The notes beneath the pieces are model-generated. The model saw only the letters and a program-made list of their open reading frames with translations. It made no database searches and had not been told where the DNA came from. A stretch of DNA of 64,000 nt. Origin: Dillenia suffruticosa. Taxonomy: Eukaryota; Streptophyta; Magnoliopsida; Dilleniales; Dilleniaceae. Shown in pieces: positions 52,591 through 64,000 of this stretch. Both the position numbers and the translations under genes were made by a program. The DNA lies in assembly GCA_033439265.1 (NCBI GenBank), contig JAVTVX010000012.1, forward strand, positions 2,593,001 to 2,657,000. Direction: 5' to 3'. Position 1 is the first letter of the stretch, and the number at the start of each line of letters is the position of its first letter.

Positions 52591-55035
52591 CTCTCTCTCT
52601 CTCTCAGAAAGCATTCGATGTGAAGCGTCTTGAGGGAATTATATATATGGTTGGTGCACAATGACGGTGGAAATTATTGATGAGAGATGATGTCATGATA
52701 AGAACGTTTTTGTATTATCATGGTAAGTATAGTAGGTACCATCACTATTTGTAGAGAGATATTATGTGTGAATCTATAGGTGGATCTATTTATTTCTATA
52801 TATTATAAATAGATGTATTATAAATAGATGCATGATCCAGTATACCTATTTGTGAAGTCAAAAAGTTCTGCTTGATTCTATACCCAAATAAAGTGGTAAA
52901 AAAAAAGCAGAGAATATTTATGTGGAACGGTAGACTATCCTGGACATGAAAATTACTCGTTCGGAAAAACCTTAGAATGTGACAAATTTTTCCTTAAAGT
53001 ACCATTATTAATATACCAACTGCTTTTGGGATATAGTCTACACATCCAAAATAATAAGTAATTCTCTGTCGTATATTCTTAAATTTAAAAGTTAAAGTAT
53101 TTATTTCTTCTAATTCAACTCATGTTTTGATAGCATATGCTATCCGTATCTGATTATACTTTTTGTTGGGCAATTTATGGAGTAGAACAGACTTGAAAAT
53201 CAAATTAGTGGTAAATATGGTGATGTGTAAGTACGGATATGATGCTGAGATTTGACTAATTATCACTTGAAGTCACTCAATGTCCAGTAGACTATGAAAA
53301 ACCATAAAACTATCACGTTTACCTTGAAAGAAAGATTATAGTATGGTCGGCACCAAATAGGAATCACACTCATTTTGATTAAACAAAATTATGGGCGATT
53401 GCCATTTACCTTAATTTCTTCGAAAAATAAGCCTTATCAAACCAACCCATCTGGCTTGATGGTTCTTGTAAATTCACATCCTAATCCCAAAAGATGAAGG
53501 AACGAAGAAAATACTCACATTGACAGAATCCAACATCAGGGAGAATACCCAGTTCACCATTTGCAAAGAGATCAACCAATTCCCAAAGTTCACCATCAAA
53601 ACTCCACTCAAGATTGAACAAACCCCGATGAATTTAAGTGCATTAAGTTAACACCAACAGATTTTACTTGAACCCCACCAATGTAATCCAAAGTTTTGAA
53701 TCTTCAAGATTGCACAGATCAAAACCATAAGGAAGCTCATCAAAAATGTAATCCAAAATTTTGAATTTCAATCATTACCCATATCAGGGAGTTTTCCCTT
53801 GGAGCATTTTAAACACATGACGCCTCAAAGTGGCGGCAGATTACAATCAAAGCAACGCCCGATTTGGTAAGAGGCAAATGCGCAAACAGCATAAGAACAA
53901 GCAAATTTTGAACAACAATGGAGGTCACATTACAATCTTAACCCATGTAAGATTTCTCTCTTAAAAACTTGACCCTTTTGGGTTTTACCAAGATTCTCTT
54001 CCCCTAGCTGGTTTTCTTTGTGCTGCTTCCGGGAGACTCCTCAAATACCACGAATATGAGTTTCTATTCCACGAATGTAATCCCAAATTAGGGTTATTGC
54101 ATTGAACGAGTTACTCAACTCAGACTCAGTTTTTGATGTAATTAAAAGAATTTTCCTCCTACACTCAGTTTTAAATTCTTAACTTCTCGATAGCAGCAGT
54201 TAAGATTAATGCGCCGACGTATTTGTTAAGAATTACAAATTTTCTAACAAATGAATTTTTGCAACGTGACAATAATCAAAGATTTCGAATAAATAATATA
54301 TAAAGAAAAGAATATTTGTCGATTATGCCCCCCTAGGTGTCCCCTCCGATATCTCATTATCTCTTAATTCAAAATTTTATTTTTCCATATTTAGAGACAA
54401 AATTAAAATGAAACTCTTAATAAAAAGCCAAAACAAAAAATTGTTCTTTTTAATGCTTTGAAATATGCAATTGTTTCCTATTTGAAAAGGGTGTAATTAT
54501 AATAAATAAATACGGTGAACAAGACATGAAAAGAGACACAAAAGGAGAATTGACATTTTTGTTCTCTAGAGGCAACATTTTCATATTATAGTGAAAAATG
54601 ACCTACAAGACTCAGTTTTTTCTGGTAATAAAAATGACCAGTCAAGATCATATTTCTGGTAGAAACAAAAAGACCTAGTTGAGAAAATTGGATCCATTTT
54701 GGGGTTCCAAAAATCCCGCTTTGAGGCCTTTGTGGAGGGGAAGACACCAAAATTGTTATTGATGTGTTAGTACCAAAATGCACCCCCCCCCCAAAAAAAA
54801 AGGAGCTCATGTATACATTGCTTAGGGAAGAGATAATTAGGTGGGAAAGGAAGAAAAAGGGGGAAATAGAAAAATAAAAAAAAAATCAACAAAAAGAAAA
54901 AAAAAATACCTTATTTCATCCACTGCCAGGAGAATTACTTGCAGAAGCCATGTGAAATTCAATGGAAATACTAGTTTTTCCTGAAAGCATTCACGGCAAA
55001 TTCAAACAGGTTACAAGGTTTAGAAGAACTTCTAC

Positions 55036-55086
55036 TTATACAACAACAACAACGCCAAATAATTGTTGACATAAGTGGGATGAACA
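55036..55086 (-). mobile_element. Possible LINE 3' end with (TTG)n tail
   Basis: On the plus strand, a CAACAACAACAACGCC run followed by a TAAGTGGG-containing stretch resembles, in reverse, the common 3' end of plant LINEs (a segment ending in repeated TTG). It is short and diverged, so this is tentative. Confidence 0.4.
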
Positions 55087-56239
55087 CTTTCGTTTCTTAA
55101 TTAGGTCGGGAGTTTAACTTCTCCTGAATACGAAAAAATTAATATTGAGAGATCCGTCCTAAAAAATGAGCCCTAAAACGGTTAATTAGGACGAAAATCT
55201 GGATACTGAGTGATATCCAAATTAAGATACAAAAAAAAAAAAATTCAACAACAACAACGTATACCTTAATTCCAAATCTATTTATATAGTGTCAAATGTA
55301 GATATTATAAATGCATTAAATTCATGGGAAAAAGGGGTTAAGAAAATGCATTTAATTTGAAGAAAACCTTGTTGGATAACATTTCTCAATACTTCTCTAA
55401 TTAATTTTTTTCAGAAAATTAATAATAATTTCACATATGGTTTTGATATTCTTGCCTAGTTTTATAATCTGAGTGTCCGCATGCACATAACAGAAACCTA
55501 TTCTCCTCCATGTTGAGCCCATGTAAAGGCAGTTTCCATTCAAGTCTCCAGTACTTTGAAACTGGGTTTTTTTTTTGTTGTATAGATATTCGAACATGAA
55601 ATCACTAGTTTGGGGAGAGAATTTGTACCATTATGCTGTTCTCTTGGAGACGAAACTAGGTATTTTAGGTGCCGTGCTTTATATCCGGGTGGAATAACAT
55701 TAAATTTGATCCACATGAAATGTGCAGAGGTAACAATACCCATGTATGAGCTCGGTAACTCGGAGAAAAATATGATTGTTAAAATTGAAATTTTATGTTA
55801 ATAGATTTAAAGACAAGATTTTAAGATTATAGAAAAGTTTTACGAAATTTTAAAATTAATTATTTCAAAATTATAAAATCATTTAGAGGTAATTGAATCT
55901 CGAAAAACTAAGGAGAGAGATGATGTCTCCTCACAAATGGGTTTAACAATGACCATGAGGCAAGTCAGTCCGCTTACCTCTAGTATCTTGCCAAGAGATG
56001 TTATTGTTAAAGATAATTGTTGTACGCTCGTTACATCAAAAAATAAAAAATAAAAAATAAAAACCTGTGAGTGTAATGTCAAAGTTTTAGACTTCCTCGA
56101 TTGAAATTTCGAATTTGAGTTTTGTGAATAGAAAAATAGATACCGAAAGAATTAATTATTTAAGAAAGATGCATACTATTTGAACTGAATTAGTAGAATT
56201 TTGTAATCAAGTATTAAAATAAAAAAGGTCTAGCTCTTC

Positions 56240-56650
56240 TCAATTTTGAAAGAGATCATTCCGATGGGTGAGGGGTTCAAGGGTTCCTTGTTGGCCAAGC
56301 TTGATAAAACATGAAACAAACTCCTTATTTGAGTTTGGCAATAGGAACCAACTTGACAGAGGCCTCTCTAGCTCTATATACTTTGCGAAGGCACATATTC
56401 TTAATTCAGACTCCAAACTCGTAGATTTCAAAACTAAATTGCGCACCGGACTAGACTGACCTCGAAGAGTGCCCTATTTCCACGAATATGCATGGCCGCT
56501 ACTGCTGCGGCTTCTCCTTCCAATGGAGAAATCATTACTACTTTGTTTTAACTTAGATCTCTCTATAAACTGCTCCTGCTACTACTGAGTGTGATGCAGA
56601 TTATCAGTTTTTCCTGATCTCCCAGAACTATATTTTAGACTTTCTCCAAA
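56240..56650 (-). other. Exon-like but interrupted minus-strand stretch
   Basis: The minus-strand translation reads SLKYSSGRSGKTDNLHHT, then two adjacent stop codons, then EQFIERSKLKQSSNDFSIGR and SGHAYSWK, a further stop, and finally a 68-codon frame (56240-56446). The composition is protein-like, unlike the AT-rich surroundings. I do not recognise the family. It could be a decayed last exon, or 3'-end exons whose splicing I cannot resolve. Confidence 0.3.
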
Positions 56651-57586
56651 AGAAACAAACTAATAGAAATCTTTCGAACATTGTCTGATATACAAAAGCA
56701 CAATTCATACAAAAAAGGGTTCTATTTTACACTATGCAACTCAAATACGTTTGCTGAATGTTGGAACTCAGAAAAGTACTCTTGAGTCGACTACGAGTTA
56801 ATTGCATCCTCACCACAAACACTGCAGTCCTGACACATTTCCTCAGTTCATTCTTAGCAGAAGAACTTTGTCACTTTCATGTCTGCTCCGTTTTTGGGAC
56901 TAAATCTAATTTGATTCCTTAGTTTCCCAACTCGATACACCAAATCTTAATTTTACCTATACAGAACTTTCTGCAAGAGCAATTCTCGAATTTCTCTGTT
57001 TTGCTAAAGAAAGTGAAGGCACTTCCTCAGATTTCTACACTGCAATGGAAGATAAATAAGACATCAGATGCTTCTTTATGCTATCTGAATAAATTTCCTT
57101 AATCCCTTCCAATTATAATTGGAATCATTGTTTTGGCTGAAAAAGAATATCCTCAGCAGGAAATATCGTTACTACTCACATGTCCTGTCGTGAGCTGATG
57201 ATTTTACAAAGGTGTCTGCGTCAGAAGCTCATTCCACTTCGCCTAAGTGCTCATGCTAATTCTCAGCTCGGAAGACTGCATCAATGAAATGGGATAGGCC
57301 TAGTATATCTCCATGGTTGTGTTAGGCATCGCTTCATATACCAGAAAGCCAGTCATTCGACTCTCTTCAGGCTCAATTGATAATGAAGGAAATACAAGCA
57401 ATCAATTACAGTGAAGGAGAGACTAAAAACATCAAAACGCACCCATTTATCAGCCTTGGGATTGGAACAAGGTTCCAATCCAAGCAAATGTACCATGGTT
57501 ATCTGGTATATATGGAAAGCAATAAGGGAAATAGAAAAGAACAGGGATAAAAATCAGAGTTGGAACTTAATGTGAGAAAGAAACAG

Positions 57587-57589
<3 letters not shown>

Positions 57590-57626
<37 letters not shown>
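57590..57626. repeat. (GA)n microsatellite
   Basis: About 18 GA units, intergenic. Confidence 0.95.
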
Positions 57627-57630
<4 letters not shown>

Positions 57631-58589
57631 ACAACATAATCCACGAATCCAATAATTAAGCAATAGGCAAAAGCCTCAGCATATCCCACTTATTTATATC
57701 CGTAACTCTACATAGATATGATTCACTGTATTTAAATTGTCCTGAACTTGTACTTACAGAGGCAGAGAATAAATCAGAATTGGCACAAAAATGTATAATA
57801 ATAATTAAAAAGGAAGCCAAAAAGATTCATGCGGTTCTTGCAAGAATAAGTTCAAGTATTTTTTTTTCTTTTTTCTCCTTGACAAATGAACACAGAGAAA
57901 GGTAATTTAAACTTATTATTATGGAATCCCCCATGTGCGCTCATCTCTGAGTCTAACAATGATGTTCAGTCCAGAACTGCTGCTGCAATCAATCTACATA
58001 TCCAGTTCTAAATACAGTAGTCACAGTTAATTCAGTGGAACTTATGAAACCATAAGCCACGTACAGTCATGTACAAGTACCATGAAAGTTGTCAAAGAAA
58101 TGTTAAGAACAATATGGAGAGACAATCTAGTCTTATTATGACAAATATGTGTGTGAACAGAAATAAGATGCAAATATGTTTCCTCTAGAGTATGCATGCA
58201 AGTCTGCACAAGGAAATGAATCTGAAACCATAAAAAGTTTCCAGAAGGAAAAAAGGAACAAGCAATCTTGTAACCATTGTATAATGAAACAAAATTTCTC
58301 AGTTTCTTTGAAATCTGTGACAAAAGTAACATTTCCTAATTCCAAAACTTTTCAGTTCTCTAGTGATCTATATAAAAAGGCAAAATTGCTTGCTGGCTCA
58401 ATTCCTTTGATGGCCGCATATGGTCCAGCATTACAAGATAAATTACAATGGTTGAATGGACACAATCAGAAAAAAGTAATGTGTTGACTCAGCCTCAACA
58501 ATATGTGAGCTGTGAAATGAATAGAAATTGATACTAGCACCATCCTGAATCTGTGACCTTGTTAGAAGTAAATTAATCTTTATAGGATC

Positions 58590-61500
58590 TCAGACAAAAT
58601 GTTGAGTTGGGTACTCATGCTCATATCCATTATAATCATAATATAGCCTCTCACCAACGGCAATATCACGAATAGCAACCAATAACACACGAGATTCACC
58701 ATTTACATTGTACCTCACGCATTTAAGATTCTGCCTCTTCCTACCATCCCTGCACAAAATTATATGGGGCTCAAGCAAAAGTGGTTTACCGATATATCAA
58801 CTTAAAACAAATTAACAAAGACAGAGACAAAGACTTCACGGTGTGAAATAGTAATGACATTGAGCTTTATAACTACGACTGAGTAATAGGGAAAGCATGC
58901 ACAAAGACATAAAAAAGAGAGGCAAATGGTTTGGGCAAGAGGCCACTGGGGTATACAGCCTTACACAGTGTGATTGTTAATTCCACTGATGAACCGTGCA
59001 ATATTTCCACGTTTATCAGGACAAATGACAAGGCTTTTAGATGGGTCTGTCGCCGAAAGAAGCGTCATCAAGCTATCACAGTCATCATGTTCCCGCTTCT
59101 TGATGTAATCCACGTCGCCTGTGTATTCTGCGATAAATGTCATGTCTTTGATTGGGCCATCAGCATGCACAGTATAACTGCATAGGAGAATTAATAAATT
59201 CAATAGCAACATGTCTAAAATGATGCCAGCACAGCAAAAACAAGTTTAAGATACACATACCCTTCATGAGAGTCATGGACAACCATAAGAGGAGGGCATT
59301 CACCACATCTTGCCATCTCTCTGCAGTATTCTACAGTCCCTATATCTTCTTTGCAAAGAACCTGGAAGTGAAAGGGAAAAAAAAAAGACAAAACAAAACA
59401 AAACGCGTGCACACACACAATGCAAACCAAGCAGAGATTTAGTAAAGAAAACTAGCAGTTCAAGGCTAAAGAAATAGAAACCGAGTTTCTAGTACAAACC
59501 TGCATGCCACCCTTCTCAAACTTGGCTTGATTTGCTGATCTTGGAGCCATGTCCGGCTGGTAAATGAGATCATCACAGAAATCCATGCCTGATGCTGTTA
59601 AAGCAGTAGCAAGAGAACGCATTTGTGCAAGCCTTCTGCTGTGATCATCTGTAGGAGTATATGGCACTAACCTCCTCCTCTTCTTCTGCAACACCAATGA
59701 TGCAGAACGTCTTCTGCGCCTTTTTGTATCTAAAGGGAAAATCCAGTTAACCAATGAAATTTAAATCATCAACTGTCAGATGCCAATAACTTGAGCATTG
59801 AGAACATGGTCCACCCTTGGGTTGAAATTCATAAATACCTTGGGTTGTTTTGGAAAGTTTGAATTAACCACATCATTAGCGCCCAAAAAAATGAGTGTGA
59901 CTTTAAGGTCATAATGGTAACATGGAAACTCACATTAGAAGTAAATACATTATTACTAATTTAAGGGTAGACTCAACTGGAAAAATGAGAGAAAATAGGT
60001 TAAGATGGTTAGATCATGTACAATTAAAGCCACTGAATGCCACGAGAAAGGAAGATACAGCATTAATCAACTGAAGGAACGTCTAAGAAAACCCCAGGAG
60101 AGAGAATGAAACACAACTAGAGGTTTTGAGTAAATGAACTACTGAGGGAAGGACAATTCATCAACGATGTTGAGGGTCATTTATGACAATTTGAAATAAT
60201 TTAAGGACTTTCCTATCTTTGATCTCCCCCTCAGAGGGATTTAGGGGAATAATGCTTCACTCTTATATAAGGTAAGCTGATTTTGTTGGCATTCTGATGT
60301 ACACAATATGTGTTTTGATAATTCGTTTTAATGGTAGAATAGCTTAGTATTCTAGTATAAAACAACTTTAGAAGCTTTCTAATTTTCTCTTAGTTGATTT
60401 GAAAGTTTATATCATATTTACTTATACTAGTGTTACTACGTAATGTTAATTTATGACTTACCATCGATATTGGCACTAAAAAGGGCCACATGGTAAAACA
60501 ATTCCATCTAGTTGACTCCAACTACATTGGAGTTTTAAGACTTAGTTAAGTCATATTTATGGAATCTCACTTAAAAAAATGGTGTGAATGCAGTTTTTGC
60601 ATTCAATTAGAGCCTCACAATCTAAAAGCAACCACTTTTGTGCTCTTCCAATGTTTGATAAAACGTTGATGAGATATCTATCTCAAAAAATAAAAGTGCT
60701 CATGCTATACCATTAACTCCACAAAACAGTTGCTTCTCAGGATGATTAGAATTTCCTATCCATAATCTATACCGCATGTAATTTAGGAAAAAGTAATATC
60801 CACCCCCCCTAAAAAAAAAAGAATCAAAAGACTGCCATCAATTAAGTTTGCCACAATACATTTGTGAACGTTACCATTGTTGGGATCAATATAATGGTAT
60901 GAAGATGGTTTTATATCTGAAAACATTCAAACTCCGCAAGAATAACAATTGAGAATGTCAAATGTCAGAGTCCTCTTTTTGCACTCAATGATCAATTAAT
61001 TCCCAAACATAAAGGTTGAGCTGAAATATGCATGACCAGGAAAAGAAAATATCAACCATTAAAAGGGATATGATGATTCATACAAAAATATAGGGCAATA
61101 TAGTGTAAGATCCTTGTCGTTGATACACAATAAAGTGCATATTACACAACAAATATAACATAAAGAACATCTTTCATCAACAGAGCCTATCTCCATCTTT
61201 CTCAAGGTGAAAGCAATATGCTTAACTGACTGAAATTCAACTACTTGTATGGATAACATAAGAATTATGAAATCACATTGCATCAACTCTGTCATAAATC
61301 ACATTAATGTTTCTGTAAAACAAAAGTTGATTGCTTAAGATTTCAGGTCAATCAGTTTTAATTAGCCTATATCAAATATGAGGTCATACAAAGAATCTTC
61401 ATTCTGTTCGTGAATAAACTAAGCTCAAGGCAACGATGGATGCAAAATTGGCCAAGCTTTCTTGCTCTCGGGTTAGAACTTGAGTCGCATGGAAATCTAA

Positions 61501-62763
61501 ACCTAAGAAAAGCACCCAATCTAGGCTAAATTGACGACAAAAACTAACTTAAGATGCTTAAGGAAACAAATCCAAATCTCCACTTACCTACAATTAATAC
61601 TTTAAATTATCTTCTAAAGCATCCTTAAAAACATTTCATTTCCCGCGCCTACCACATCCAAATCCGCTAAATTAAATAATGCCAACATTCAACACCAAAC
61701 TCAGATCCTAAAACCCATGCAACCCTAATGTACCTCCAGTTAATTCTTTAAATTATCATCTAAAACGTCATCCCATTCCCCACCTGCCAAATCAAAACTA
61801 GCCAAATTAAGTAATGCCAACATTCACCACTTTAGTCAGAACATAAATGCCGAAATTCACATAAGAATGAATCCCAATACAAATCAAAAGTCAGACTTAC
61901 AAGGTAATAAGCAATTTATCTATTTGAAATTAAATATGAACTTATGTAAGGGTCTGCTTAACTAGAGAAACAACAAGTCTTCTGTTTTGAATCAATTTGG
62001 TCATCAGACCATAACCCAATTCATGCAAGAACCAACGTCAAAGAGATATTCATTAATTTGAATTCAGAATTAGCTGGTCATATGTTCTGCTAAACCAAAA
62101 TCAACTTCCCCTTTTAATTCATGCTTCCCTTAATTTTATTTTATTTTATTATTTTTTTCCCAAAAAGCCATTGCACCATTGATTATATCTGAAATATACC
62201 TGGTTGAGGAGCATATTTGTCGCTAGCCGAACACTTCTGAATCCCAAAGAAGTCCACGATCTTCTTCTGTGAAAAACCTATCACAAAATCAAATAAACAA
62301 ATGAATAATCCAGAATATACATTGTTAAAAAAAAATCGATGATCAAATACAAATAAAACAGAAAAAGAAAATCAAAGTTTCCAAAATTCGAAACCCTACT
62401 TTTCACAGGCTTCTGAACGGAGCAGCTAGGGCAAAACCAATGCCCAATTGGAACCCGTACTGCGACAGGTCGGAGACACGTCATGTGATATCCGCGATCG
62501 CATTTATCGCAGAGAAGAAGCTCGTCGTCTCTTTCTCCGGTGCCGCAACAATGGCACTTGGCGTCGCTATAATCGTCTCTCTGTACAACAGCGTACTCCG
62601 CCACGGCCATTATCTCCGCCATTGACCGGTACTTTTTCGGGGGCGGAGAGGGAGAGTGTGATGACGGCGGAGAAGGAAGGCGAGGAGCCTCCGTCCGCTT
62701 GGTTATGAAGCCATTGACGGTGGCGATCTTCTGTGCCGGCGACGACGACGACGACGGAGCCAT
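58590..62763 (-). CDS. ATXR5: Histone H3K27 monomethyltransferase ATXR5 (PHD-SET, 6 exons, 381 aa)
   Basis: Monomethylates Lys27 of replication-dependent H3.1, which keeps heterochromatin silent and prevents its re-replication. Exons in transcript order: 62763-62400, 62277-62200, 59729-59500, 59361-59261, 59177-58965, 58749-58590 (sum 1146 nt, GT-AG). A PHD finger at about residues 69-118 keeps the C4HC3 ligands (CHCCGTG, LLLCDKCDRGYHMTCL, WFCPSC). A canonical PCNA-binding PIP box, QKKIVDFF, sits at about 125-132. The SET domain fills the C-terminal third, with GPIKDMTFIAEYTGDVDY, RFISGINNH and ERLYYDYNGYEHEYP. The length and the wording VLCKEDIGTVEYC and HDDCDSLMTLL fit ATXR5 better than the shorter ATXR6. 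Exon 2 was placed using the acceptor GATAG at 62279, which preserves the PIP box frame. Intron 2 (about 2.5 kb) contains a LINE remnant and a diverged tandem duplication. Confidence 0.95.
59971..60140 (+). mobile_element. LINE reverse-transcriptase remnant inside ATXR5 intron 2
   Basis: The plus strand reads KMRENRLRWLDHVQLKPLNA followed by TRKED and stops. This is the usual LRWFGHVQ...P.DAP-type ending of plant LINE reverse-transcriptase proteins, in the orientation opposite to ATXR5. It is a short, dead fragment. Confidence 0.8.
61591..61830. repeat. Diverged tandem duplication, period about 145 bp, in ATXR5 intron 2
   Basis: Two blocks share ctttaaattatc-tctaaa at their start and aataatgccaacattca-like text at their end (61591-61693 and 61737-61830). 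They differ by many substitutions, so the duplication is old. Confidence 0.7.
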
Positions 62764-63679
62764 GACAGAGAGGCAGGAGAGGAGAGGGTTGTTGTTTGAG
62801 GACAGAACGGTAATTTTGAGGGGGAAACTTCACTGCATTCTTGTTTACTGTGATTTTTGTCCGAAAATATATTAGATAGGAAGAAGATTGAAATGGAAAT
62901 ATTTGGAACAGAGAGAAAGAAAGATGGGGAGAGAGATGACGTGGAAAGCGCTGATTGGTCCTTACAACGCATGTCAAGCGCACTGAATGTCAAGGAAACA
63001 CCCTTCGAGAGCCAGCTGATTTTGGGGCGTTTTTTAGCCGTTTGGGTTCTCGATGACTAAAATACCCCTCGCGGGAAGGGTAATTTAGGGTTTTCATATT
63101 AATTTTGATTTACGAAAGGAGTATTCCTTATTTATAAGTTAACTATAATAGGAAAATTTTAATATACTATAAGAATAAAATAATAAAAATTAGAAATAGA
63201 TTTTGTAGTAGTCTATTTTTTTTGTCATTCAGTAAATTTCTTTGTAAAATTATAATATATATATATATTCAGGTAGGTTTGTAAGAGAAACTAGTTTGTC
63301 TACATAGAGGTTTTGTCATGGAAACTTGATTTTTCTTCATTTTTAGGAGATGGTGTGACCATAAAAAAAATATAAAGAAGAAAAAAAGGATATTAGGAAA
63401 AATATAGTATGAATTTTCTTATAGATGTAGAAATTTTTGTATTGTATATTTTCTGGTGAATATTATTATTATTATTTTGCTAAATATAATCTATAAAATC
63501 TTGACAAGGGTGGCATAATTTATAAGAAAAATAAAAAGGGACAATTTTATTATTTTTATCACCTATTTTATTTATCGGAAGTATTATAATAAATCTTTTC
63601 AAATTTAATTCATGACTAGTATAACATGATGAAATAAAAATTGACAACATTTCCAAAGAAAAAAAAATCTTCTATTTAT
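62764..63679. other. ATXR5 upstream region, then AT-rich sequence
   Basis: The first 250 bases are moderately GC-rich and should hold the ATXR5 promoter and leader. From 63060 on the sequence is AT-rich, with no gene seen. Confidence 0.5.
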
Positions 63680-64000
63680 GATCAAATTGGATCAGAGACT
63701 CATTTCGCTTATTTTTTATGATTAAATGATACCCAATTTTATTAATTTTTGTGATCAAATTATATAGGAGAATCAATTCAAATAAATTTTCTGATCAAAT
63801 TGGAAATAAAACTCGGTTCGTTTAATTTTTATGATCAAATTGGATATGAGACCTATTTCAATTAGTTTTTATGATCAAAATATATAGGAGATTCAATTCA
63901 AACAATTTTTATGATCAAGTTGAATTGGAGACACAATTCACTCAATTTTTATGATTGAATTGGAGATGAGACTCAGTTCAATCAATTTTTATGATTAAAT
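63680..64000. repeat. AT-rich minisatellite, about 40-bp unit, running off the window
   Basis: Eight units beginning GATCAAATTGGA or GATTAAAT and ending AATTTTTAT start at 63680, 63720 (33 bp), 63753, 63793, 63833, 63873, 63913 and 63953; a ninth begins at 63993. Every full unit except the second is 40 bp. Units have drifted by roughly 15-35%. The array continues past the right edge. Confidence 0.9.

Larger units (their letters stand above)
52591..58589. other. Intergenic region with scattered remnants, no intact gene
   Basis: The DUF506 promoter adjoins its left end (an ATATATATAA run near 52637 is a possible TATA box). The 52,800-54,300 part is unassigned. A possible LINE 3' end is at 55036-55086, followed by degenerate repeat text (55095-55220). 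An exon-like but interrupted minus-strand stretch lies at 56240-56650. A (GA)n tract is at 57590-57626. A 58,170-58,490 plus-strand frame has no recognisable motif. The last kilobase is probably the ATXR5 3' region. Confidence 0.45.

Noticed and set aside
58176-58487. 103-codon plus-strand frame downstream of ATXR5
   Set aside because: It overlaps the likely ATXR5 3' region on the opposite strand and shows no known domain; kept only as a remark.
62270-62277. Alternative ATXR5 exon-2 acceptor at TTTTTCACAG
   Set aside because: With the strong donor after VK it would put the PIP box out of frame; the GATAG acceptor just upstream keeps SFSQKKIVDFF.

Overview
The window is nuclear DNA of a flowering plant, almost certainly a eudicot. 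It has short exons split by AT-rich GT-AG introns, plant-only gene families, long AT-rich intergenic stretches, decayed LINE and hAT elements, and very many (GA/CT)n microsatellites. No organellar, viral or bacterial segment was recognised. The species cannot be named from the sequence.

Eleven protein-coding genes could be rebuilt. Their exon lengths close in frame and give products of family-typical size. In order they are: class-P alcohol dehydrogenase ADH1 (+, 10 exons, 380 aa); an invertase/pectin-methylesterase inhibitor of the C/VIF type (+, 1 exon, 177 aa); the CAF-1 subunit FAS2 (+, 12 exons, 453 aa); a proline-rich TED7-like membrane protein (-, 231 aa); a trichome-birefringence-like acetyltransferase (-, 3 coding exons, 422 aa); the bHLH factor HEC3 (-, 260 aa); a type-I pectin methylesterase with inhibitor pro-region (+, 2 exons, 575 aa); a GT8 xylan glucuronosyltransferase of the GUX family (-, 4 exons, 636 aa); a bL17 ribosomal protein, probably mitochondrial (-, 6 exons, 160 aa); a DUF506 protein (-, 3 exons, 261 aa); and the PHD-SET H3K27 monomethyltransferase ATXR5 (-, 6 exons, 381 aa).

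The left end (1-8.5 kb) is shaped by local duplication. An AT-rich repeat at 1-760 recurs at 5.5-6.8 kb, where it brackets a broken copy of ADH intron 9, exon 10 and 3' flank. An unidentified exon-like frame lies at 5273-5440. Between 20.8 and 30.9 kb are a 644-bp hAT-type element with terminal inverted repeats and an imperfect 8-bp target duplication, the HEC3 gene, and dense GA/CT tracts. LINE remnants lie at 34.0, 51.2, possibly 55.0, and 60.0 kb, the last inside ATXR5 intron 2. The right edge runs into a 40-bp-unit minisatellite.

Five of the eleven genes act on the cell wall or are of wall-related families (inhibitor, TED7-like, TBL, PME, GUX). Two act on replication-coupled H3.1 chromatin (FAS2 and ATXR5). 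From memory, the gene set matches pieces of three Arabidopsis regions (At1g771xx, At5g097xx, At5g646xx), so this looks like a less fractionated version of an ancestral block. I saw no convincing undescribed system. The most useful leads are the TE-bracketed ADH fragment, the three GC-AG introns, the preserved synteny, and two unexplained exon-like stretches.
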